From Oscillospiraceae bacterium (lineage in GTDB: Bacteria; Bacillota; Clostridia; Oscillospirales; Oscillospiraceae), in NCBI GenBank assembly GCA_024404735.1, contig JAKSPP010000044.1:1-10917 (forward strand): a stretch of DNA of 10,917 nt. Reading direction: 5' to 3'. Shown one piece after another: positions 5,738 to 10,917 of the stretch. The notes beneath the pieces were generated by a model, which saw only the letters and a program-made list of their open reading frames with translations, made no database searches and was not told where the DNA came from. A program made the position numbers and the translations under genes. Numbering within the stretch: position 1 is the first letter of the stretch; each line of letters begins with the position of its first letter.

Positions 5738-6404
5738 TAAGCTCTCCTGCAGAATAGAAGACCTTTTTGACCTCACAAAAACCATTGCCTCCGAACTTTT
5801 TACGGGAAAAACCTACCCCTGGGAGGTCCTTGACGAAATTAAGGACTATATTCTTGAGCTTGGCAAAAGTCTTTCCCCCGAGGAATATGACCATCCCTCC
5901 GAGGGTGTCTGGATTGCAAAGGACGCAAAGGTTTTCCCTTCCGCATATCTTGGTGAGCCCTGCATAATCGATAAGGGTGCCGAGGTCCGGCACTGCGCCT
6001 TCATAAGAGGCAGTGCAATAGTCGGTAAAAATGCCGTTGTGGGCAATTCCGTTGAGCTTAAAAACGTCATTCTTTTTGACGGAGTTCAGGTTCCCCATTA
6101 CAACTATGTCGGCGACTCCGTGCTGGGCTATAAGTCCCATATGGGCGCCGGCTCCATAACAAGCAATGTCAAATCCGACAAGCAGAAGGTCTATGTAAAA
6201 TCTCCTGCCGAAACTATCTTTACCGACAGAAAAAAGGTCGGCGCTTTTCTCGGCGACAATGTCGAGGTCGGCTGCAACTCCGTCCTCAATCCGGGCACGG
6301 TTCTCGGAAGAGGGGCCCGCGTATATCCCACCTCCTGCGTAAGGGGTGTTGTCCCCGCAGGATGTATTTTCAAGGTCGGCGGAGAAATCAGCGAGATTAA
6401 ATAA
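5718..6404 (+). CDS. Stand-alone GlmU-like left-handed beta-helix acetyltransferase domain protein
   Basis: A 228-residue protein whose first 70 residues are predicted helical and whose remainder is a hexapeptide-repeat left-handed beta-helix. From about residue 65 it resembles the C-terminal acetyltransferase domain of GlmU. The segment VPHYNYVGDSVLGYKSHMGA aligns by eye with the GlmU active-site stretch AGHLTYLGDAEIG...NIGAG, placing H127 at the catalytic His position. The CNYDG segment of GlmU is here SNVKSD, so cofactor or substrate contacts may differ. There is no nucleotidyltransferase (GxGxRM) domain. Its start overlaps the end of glmM by 20 bases, so translation is coupled. Position after glmM suggests it acetylates glucosamine-1-phosphate or a related sugar; a sugar-nucleotide acyltransferase with another substrate is the alternative. 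Domain class is certain, substrate is inference. Confidence 0.8.
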   Translation: MSCMMNNKLSCRIEDLFDLTKTIASELFTGKTYPWEVLDEIKDYILELGKSLSPEEYDHPSEGVWIAKDAKVFPSAYLGEPCIIDKGAEVRHCAFIRGSAIVGKNAVVGNSVELKNVILFDGVQVPHYNYVGDSVLGYKSHMGAGSITSNVKSDKQKVYVKSPAETIFTDRKKVGAFLGDNVEVGCNSVLNPGTVLGRGARVYPTSCVRGVVPAGCIFKVGGEISEIK

Positions 6405-6423
6405 TTAGCGGAAGGATTATAAA

Positions 6424-6952
6424 ATGACAGAAAGCCACGGCTTTATCCGTACAACAACGGAAATAAAAATCCTTATATTATATGACCTCAGTGTCGTGGG
6501 GGCTCCTATAGATTCCGAGCGCCTTGCAGAGCTTTGCCTTGTTGACGGCGGATTTAACTATTTCGACTTCAAGCTCTGCCTCTCCAATCTTATTGAGCAC
6601 GCCAATATTAAGGCAGCCTGGGGAAAGCTTACTCTGACAGCCAAGGGCTGCAGCGCCTGCGAAAGGCTCGAGGAGGACATACCCTACTCAGTCACAAAAC
6701 CGCGCAAAAAAGCTGGCAGACCCCGTCGGAAAGGAGCTCAGAAGAGCCTCTCTTATCAAGGCCAACCACGAGAAAACAGATGACGGTATCATTGTATACC
6801 TTGCCCTTAATGACGGAATGGGCTTGATATTCGACCTTAAAATTCTCGTTGCGGATGAGGCACAGGCAAAAGCCGTTGAAAAGAATTTCTTCGCCAGTCC
6901 GGAGCTTTTCTACAGTCGCTTTGTAACTATGCTTTCCGAAGATACAAAGTAA
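6424..6952 (+). pseudogene. DUF4364 family protein, broken by one frameshift
   Basis: The first frame encodes 119 residues from the ATG at 6424 (AAGGA at 6412-6416) and stops at 6783. Its N-terminus (TEIKILILYDLSVVGAPID..., then NYFDFKLCLSNLIE...LTLTAKG) matches the winged-helix-like start of the Firmicutes DUF4364 family. The family's C-terminal half continues in the +1 frame: RASLIKANHEKTDDGIIVYL, then LIFDLKILVADEAQAKAVE to the TAA at 6950-6952. Joining the frames gives about 175 residues, the usual family size. The shift lies between about 6690 and 6719, where A-runs sit at 6696-6699 and 6706-6711; removing one A restores the frame. Both halves look well conserved, so the event is recent, a sequencing error, or a recoding/slippage site. 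The cellular role of DUF4364 is not established; it is probably a small regulator or adaptor. Confidence 0.82.
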
Positions 6953-8169
6953 TGCCTATGAAAACAGCTATAATAAAAGATGATATAGTCTCCGCTGCGG
7001 AGATAATAAAGGAGGGCGGCCTTGCCGCCGTCCCCACGGAAACGGTTTACGGTCTGGCCGCAAACGCCCTTGATTCGGCTGCCGTTTCGGAGGTCTTCCG
7101 GGTTAAGGGAAGACCGGAAAACAAGCCCCTTGCAATTATGGTATCCGGAACAGAGGATATGGAGAAATACTGCAGTGCTATTCCGAATCCCGCAAGAATT
7201 CTTGCCTCTCATTTCTGGCCGGGCCCTTTGACGATTGTTCTGAAGGCAAAGTGTGAGGAAATCCCGGAAATAGTCAGGGCCGGCGGCGATACAATCGGAC
7301 TTCGCTGTCCGGACAGTGAAAAAACCCTTGCCCTTCTGAAGGAGTGTGCTCTGCCTCTTGCCGTCCCCTCGGCAAATCCCTCGGGGGAGAAGGCTCCTGT
7401 CAGCGCCGAAGAGGTCCTGTCATATTTTGACGGTAAAATACCCGCAATAATCGATGGGGGAGTGTGCTCTGTGAAGGAGCCCTCCACAATAATAGACCTG
7501 TCCTCTCTGCCCTATAGAATCATCAGGCAGGGTGCTCTTCCGGAAAAGGAAATAAGGGCCTGCCTTCGTGATAACATTAAGCTCATCGGAATTACGGGCG
7601 GCTCCGGCTGCGGAAAGACAAGTGCCCTTAATGTTCTCGGTGAGAGGGGCGCTCTCATTATGGATGCAGATGCCGTTTATCACGAGCTTACAGTGTCCTG
7701 TGCTCCAATGAAGGAGGAGATAGTATCTGCCTTCGGAGACGTATATGAGGGCAATGAATTAAACAGAAAAAAGCTCGGCTCTGTTGTCTTCGGTGACCCC
7801 GACAAGCTTAGGCTTCTGGGAGAAATAACTCACAAATACGTCAATATGCGCTGCTGTGAGCTTATTGAGGACTTTGCAATGAACGGCGGTGAGCTTGCCG
7901 CCATTGACGCAATCGCTCTTATTGACGGCTATTTCTATGATAAGACAATCGCAAACATTGCCGTCACGGCTCCCGTGGAAACGAGGGTAAAGCGCCTCAT
8001 TGCCCGAGAGGGCATAAGCGAGGAATACGCAAGAAAGAGAATAAACGCTCAGAAGAGCGATGACTATTTCAGAGAAAAATGCGACTACGTTCTGTGTAAT
8101 GACGGAAGCAGAGAAGAATTCAAGGAAAAATGCGAAAAATTATTTTCGGAGGTATTGGATAATGGCTAA
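6952..8169 (+). CDS. tsaC-coaE: Fusion: threonylcarbamoyl-AMP synthase (TsaC/Sua5) + dephospho-CoA kinase (CoaE)
   Basis: One 405-residue frame holds two enzymes. Residues 8-205 are a YrdC/Sua5 domain that makes threonylcarbamoyl-AMP for tRNA t6A modification. It shows PTETVYGL (28-35), the KxR...SxN signature (K52, R54, then S140/N142 in VPSANPSG), PSTIID (177-182) and IRQGAL (191-196). Residues 209-405 are dephospho-CoA kinase, the last step of CoA synthesis: P-loop GGSGCGKT (216-223), MDADAVYHEL (237-246), then the CoA-binding and lid regions including RKRINAQKSDDYFREKCDYV. The linker is about 12 residues. No stop or ribosome site separates the parts. The start ATG shares one base with the preceding TAA (TAATG) and lacks a clear ribosome site, suggesting translational coupling; ATG 6958 is an alternative. 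Both domains keep their key residues and should be active. Confidence 0.9.
   Translation: MPMKTAIIKDDIVSAAEIIKEGGLAAVPTETVYGLAANALDSAAVSEVFRVKGRPENKPLAIMVSGTEDMEKYCSAIPNPARILASHFWPGPLTIVLKAKCEEIPEIVRAGGDTIGLRCPDSEKTLALLKECALPLAVPSANPSGEKAPVSAEEVLSYFDGKIPAIIDGGVCSVKEPSTIIDLSSLPYRIIRQGALPEKEIRACLRDNIKLIGITGGSGCGKTSALNVLGERGALIMDADAVYHELTVSCAPMKEEIVSAFGDVYEGNELNRKKLGSVVFGDPDKLRLLGEITHKYVNMRCCELIEDFAMNGGELAAIDAIALIDGYFYDKTIANIAVTAPVETRVKRLIAREGISEEYARKRINAQKSDDYFREKCDYVLCNDGSREEFKEKCEKLFSEVLDNG
8147..8152 (+). promoter_or_regulatory. Ribosome binding site for the M18 aminopeptidase
   Basis: CGGAGG at 8147-8152, nine bases before ATG 8162, lies inside the end of the fusion gene. It supports 8162 as the start rather than the in-frame extension back to 8060, which would lie entirely within the CoaE coding sequence. 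Confidence 0.7.
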
Positions 8170-9571
8170 GAAAAAGGATGCTGTTTCTCCCGAGGAGGAG
8201 CTTAAGGAGCAGCTTTTCTACAATCAGAAAAACGGATACGATCTTATTGACGCAAAGGAGCTTATAAAGCTTGAGAAGTACTGCGAGGGCTACAAGAGCT
8301 TCCTTAACGAGTCAAAAACAGAGCGTGAGGCTGTTAAAAATGCAATTGAGCTTGCCGAGAAGGCCGGCTTTGTCCCCTATGAGCCCGGTATGGAGCTCGT
8401 TCCCGGAAGCAAGATTTACAAGAATAACCGCGGTAAGGCTCTTATGCTTGCGGTAATCGGAAAGAAGAGTCTCGCAGAGGGCGCAGTTGCTGCAGCCGCC
8501 CATGTTGATGCCCCCCGTCTTGACTTAAAGCAGCTCCCTCTTTACGAGGATGGCGAGATGGCATATCTCAAGACTCATTATTACGGCGGAATCAAGAAGT
8601 ACCAGTGGCTCTGCACACCTCTGGAGCTCCACGGTGTTGCAAGTCTTAAAAACGGCGAAACTGTTGAAATAGTTATCGGAAAAGAAAAGGATGACTGCAA
8701 GTTCGTAATAACAGATCTTCTGCCCCATCTTGCCGCAGACCAGGTAAAGAAGCCCGCCTCCGAGTTTGTTCCCGGAGAGAGCCTCAACATTCTTATAGGC
8801 TCTGTTCCCTATGCCTGCGAGGGCAAGGACAGAGTAAAGCTTGCCGTTATGAGCATCTTAAATGAGCGCTACGGCATAACCGAGGAGGACTTCCTCTCTG
8901 CAGAGCTTGAGGCTGTTCCCGCTTTTGACGTATGCGATGTGGGTCTTGACAGAAGTCTTATCGGCGGCTACGGTCACGATGACAGGGTTTGCGCCTATGC
9001 TGAGCTCAAGGCAATTTTAGAGCTCAAGGCTCCCTCCCGCACCGCAGTCTGCATCCTTGCCGACAAGGAGGAAATCGGCTCCTGCGGTACCTCCGGTATG
9101 AGAAGCGATGCCTTTGAGTGCTTTATGGAGGACCTCTGCGACAGTCAGGGCGTAAAGCTTCGCCACTGCTTCGAGAAGAGTCTCTGCATTTCCGCAGATG
9201 TAACCAATGCCTATGACCCCAATTTCCCCGAAACCTGCGAAAAGCGCAACAATGCCAAGATAAACTACGGTATGGGTATCTGCAAGTACACAGGTTCCCG
9301 CGGTAAGTCCGGCTCCAATGATGCCGATGCCGAAATAGTTGGTCTTGTCCGCAGGGCCTTTGCCGATAACGGCGTTGTCTGGCAGATGGCAGAGCTGGGC
9401 AAGGTCGATCAGGGCGGCGGCGGTACAGTTGCTCTTTATATGGCAGACAGAAATATCTCCACAATTGATGCCGGTGTTCCCGTTCTCAGCATGCATGCCC
9501 CCTTTGAGCTTGTTTCTTCATTCGACTGCTATATGACCTACAAGGGTGTTCTTGCCTGCTACGGAATCTGA
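8162..9571 (+). CDS. M18 family aminopeptidase
   Basis: A 469-residue cytoplasmic metallo-aminopeptidase (aspartyl aminopeptidase/aminopeptidase I family) that removes N-terminal residues from peptides. All expected di-zinc and catalytic positions are visible: H114 and D116 in HVDAPRLD, the bridging Asp in GYGHDDRV (D274), the catalytic and metal Glu pair in DKEEIGS (E303, E304), D346 in SADVTNAYDPNF, and H445 in VLSMHAPFE. The insertion between residues 120 and 250 corresponds to the family's dimerisation domain, and length matches the bacterial 'aminopeptidase 1' group. It overlaps the preceding gene by eight bases, so translation is probably coupled, and is 26 bases from pta. Peptide turnover is the likely role; substrate preference cannot be read from sequence. 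Confidence 0.92.
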   Translation: MAKKKDAVSPEEELKEQLFYNQKNGYDLIDAKELIKLEKYCEGYKSFLNESKTEREAVKNAIELAEKAGFVPYEPGMELVPGSKIYKNNRGKALMLAVIGKKSLAEGAVAAAAHVDAPRLDLKQLPLYEDGEMAYLKTHYYGGIKKYQWLCTPLELHGVASLKNGETVEIVIGKEKDDCKFVITDLLPHLAADQVKKPASEFVPGESLNILIGSVPYACEGKDRVKLAVMSILNERYGITEEDFLSAELEAVPAFDVCDVGLDRSLIGGYGHDDRVCAYAELKAILELKAPSRTAVCILADKEEIGSCGTSGMRSDAFECFMEDLCDSQGVKLRHCFEKSLCISADVTNAYDPNFPETCEKRNNAKINYGMGICKYTGSRGKSGSNDADAEIVGLVRRAFADNGVVWQMAELGKVDQGGGGTVALYMADRNISTIDAGVPVLSMHAPFELVSSFDCYMTYKGVLACYGI

Positions 9572-9597
9572 GAATAAGCTATAAGGAGATTTCAGAT

Positions 9598-10599
9598 ATG
9601 TCTTTTGTTTCCAATGTAAAAGAAAGGGCAAAATCCTGCCTCAAAACAATTATTCTTCCCGAGAGTGAGGATGCAAGAATCCTTAAGGCCGCTTCAAATG
9701 CACTTTCCGAGGGCTATGCAAGGATAATCCTTCTGGGCGACAGGGCCGAGGTTCTTGCCTCTGCCGATGCACTGGGCATTTCCCTTGAGGGTGCTGAGAT
9801 AGTAAATCCCCGTACCTCCGATAAGCTCGATGCCTATGCGGAAAAGCTTGCAGAGCTTCGCAAAAATAAGGGAATGACCTTTGAAAAGGCCAGAGAGACC
9901 ATGCTTGAGGATACGACAGTCTTCGGTGTTATGGCCGTAAAGATGGGCGATGCGGACGGACTTGTCTCCGGCGCAATCCACACCTCTGCAAATATGCTCA
10001 GACCGGTTCTTCAGATTATAAAGACCGCACCGGAAAAGAGTCTTGTTTCAAATGCCTTTATTTTCGATATCCCCGACCCCTCCTTTGGCGCAAACGGAGT
10101 TATTCTCTGCGCCGACTGTGCCCTGAATCAGGACCCCAATTCCGAGGAGCTTGCCGAGATTGCAGCAGATTCCGCCGAGAGCTTTGAGGTGCTTGTGGGC
10201 GAGAAGGCAAGAGTAGCCTTCCTCAGCCATTCCTCCTTCGGCTCTGCCTCTCATCCTCTTGTAACAAAGGTATCCGAGGCTGTCAGAATCGCAAAGGAGC
10301 GCCATCCCGAGATAATGATAGACGGTGAAATGCAGCTTGATGCGGCCTTAATTCCCGAGGTTGCCGCCTCCAAGGCTCCAGATTCTCCCGTTGCCGGCAA
10401 GGCCAATGTCCTTATTTTCCCCAATATCGATGCGGGAAATATCGGCTACAAGCTCATTCAGCGCATAGGCAAGGCCGAAGCCTACAGCCTTATTCAGGGC
10501 CTCAACGCCCCCTGCAATGACCTCTCCCGCGGATGCCTGTGGGAGGATGTTGCCGGAGTTATCGCAATTACGGCAATTCAGGCTCAGGGCAAAAAGTAA
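9598..10599 (+). CDS. pta: Phosphate acetyltransferase
   Basis: A 333-residue, single-domain (class I, short) phosphotransacetylase that interconverts acetyl-CoA plus phosphate and acetyl-phosphate plus CoA, a key step of acetate fermentation. Family landmarks are LPES...R (20-27), GDADGLVSGA (117-126), the SHSSFGSA turn (210-217), DGEMQLDAA (242-250), NVLIFPNIDAGNIGYK (270-285) and the active-site motif NDLSRGC (307-313) with S310 and R311. It lacks the N-terminal regulatory domain of the long enterobacterial enzyme. AAGGAG (9583-9588) is nine bases before the ATG. It is the last gene of the operon; no acetate kinase gene follows, so ackA must be elsewhere. CoA made with the help of the CoaE domain two genes upstream is its cofactor, a loose functional link. 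Confidence 0.95.
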   Translation: MSFVSNVKERAKSCLKTIILPESEDARILKAASNALSEGYARIILLGDRAEVLASADALGISLEGAEIVNPRTSDKLDAYAEKLAELRKNKGMTFEKARETMLEDTTVFGVMAVKMGDADGLVSGAIHTSANMLRPVLQIIKTAPEKSLVSNAFIFDIPDPSFGANGVILCADCALNQDPNSEELAEIAADSAESFEVLVGEKARVAFLSHSSFGSASHPLVTKVSEAVRIAKERHPEIMIDGEMQLDAALIPEVAASKAPDSPVAGKANVLIFPNIDAGNIGYKLIQRIGKAEAYSLIQGLNAPCNDLSRGCLWEDVAGVIAITAIQAQGKK

Positions 10600-10621
10600 T
10601 TTTCCCCCTGTTTCATAATAA

Positions 10622-10661
10622 AAACGCCCGTTGTGCAGAAGAAAAAGCACAACGGGCGTTT
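10622..10661. terminator. Bidirectional terminator between pta and the convergent VOC gene
   Basis: A perfect 15-bp inverted repeat, AAACGCCCGTTGTGC (10622-10636) and its complement (10647-10661), with a 10-base loop. T-rich tails exist on both strands (TTTATTATATATT on plus, TTTTTATTATG on minus), so it can end both converging transcripts. Confidence 0.93.
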
Positions 10662-10676
10662 ATTATATATTGCCGA

Positions 10677-10917
10677 TTATTTTTCGCAGAAAAACTCGAT
10701 TTCCTCTCCGGCAGCGCCGATGCAGAAGGCAATTCTTGCGGGGAAGGGCTTCTCTGCGGGGATGCAGATATCCTTCGGCTCCACTGTGATGGTGTATCCG
10801 GCATCGCTTACAGCCTTTACGCAGGCATCAACATCATCGGTTGCAAGGGCAAAGTGGTTAACGGCGGCATCCTTTGCGGCAGAGCCTCCGCAGGCAAAAA
10901 CCTCCAGAATGCTGTTT
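10677..10917 (-). CDS. VOC (glyoxalase/bleomycin-resistance) superfamily protein, C-terminal part
   Basis: The last 79 residues of a gene entering from the right edge, with the stop TAA at 10677-10679. The stretch NHFALATDDVDACVKAVSDA followed by GYTITVEPKDI and the end IAFCIGAAGEEIEFFCEK is the typical C-terminal beta-alpha-beta module of vicinal-oxygen-chelate proteins, with GEEIEFF holding the usual metal-ligand Glu. Likely a lyase, dioxygenase-like or resistance protein; substrate unknown. It converges on pta and shares its terminator. Confidence 0.82.
   Translation of the reverse strand, partial: NSILEVFACGGSAAKDAAVNHFALATDDVDACVKAVSDAGYTITVEPKDICIPAEKPFPARIAFCIGAAGEEIEFFCEK

Noticed and set aside
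5640..6140. 166-residue minus-strand ORF
   Set aside because: It is antisense to glmM and the acetyltransferase-like gene, with no recognisable domain; it reflects the codon bias of the real genes.
6784..6952. Separate small gene downstream of the truncated DUF4364 frame
   Set aside because: There is no start with a ribosome site, and the translation continues the same family, so it is the second half of one gene.
8060..8161. Longer M18 aminopeptidase start at 8060
   Set aside because: The extension lies within the CoaE coding sequence, and a good ribosome site sits just before ATG 8162, where family-like sequence begins.
9017..9496. 159-residue minus-strand ORF
   Set aside because: It is antisense to the well-supported M18 aminopeptidase, with no ribosome site context or known motif.
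1..10917. CRISPR arrays, transposases, integrases, tRNA or defence genes
   Set aside because: None was seen by reading both strands; the window looks like ordinary chromosomal housekeeping sequence.

Overview
The window looks like a chromosomal segment of a Gram-positive, low-to-moderate GC Clostridia species, plausibly a gut Oscillospirales/Ruminococcaceae-type bacterium. The support is strong AGGAGG-like ribosome binding sites, sigma-A promoters with 17-bp spacers, many intrinsic terminators, a DUF4364-type protein (a Firmicutes family), S-layer-homology (SLH) repeats and a lipoprotein solute-binding protein. The taxon is an inference from style and gene content. No mobile element, CRISPR array, tRNA or rRNA was seen.

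Left part, minus strand (1-1340): two tandem genes each start with the same four-cysteine zinc ribbon. The complete one continues into a proline/alanine linker, one membrane segment, a very acidic spacer and three SLH repeats. The second is cut by the window edge. Both probably read from a near-consensus promoter at 1420-1448. A metallo-beta-lactamase-fold hydrolase (1608-2300) is transcribed divergently from the same intergenic region.

Middle (2301-3700): a consensus promoter at 2318-2346 starts a leader of about 350 nt. The leader contains a GAAA tetraloop hairpin and a matching 11-nt tetraloop receptor hairpin, then an intrinsic terminator, a further hairpin and a second terminator-like hairpin. 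Directly after it comes a ModA-type molybdate-binding lipoprotein, followed by its own terminator. The architecture and target gene fit a molybdenum-cofactor (Moco) riboswitch acting by termination. No modB or modC follows, so the binding protein is an orphan here.

Right part (3808-10661): seven co-directional genes with gaps of at most 26 bases or overlaps form one probable operon. The order is nrdR, glmM, a stand-alone GlmU-like acetyltransferase domain protein, a frameshifted DUF4364 gene, a TsaC/Sua5-CoaE fusion, an M18 aminopeptidase and pta. It starts at a consensus promoter holding an 11-bp palindrome in its spacer and ends at a perfect 15-bp terminator. That terminator also serves a convergent VOC-family gene entering from the right edge. 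The operon mixes deoxynucleotide-synthesis control, cell-wall precursor synthesis, tRNA t6A modification plus CoA synthesis, peptide turnover and acetyl-phosphate metabolism.

The most interesting points are the riboswitch with a multi-hairpin expression platform controlling a lone modA, the TsaC-CoaE fusion, the orphan acetyltransferase domain after glmM, and the broken DUF4364 frame inside an otherwise intact, translationally coupled operon. I did not find a clearly novel defence-like or mobile system.
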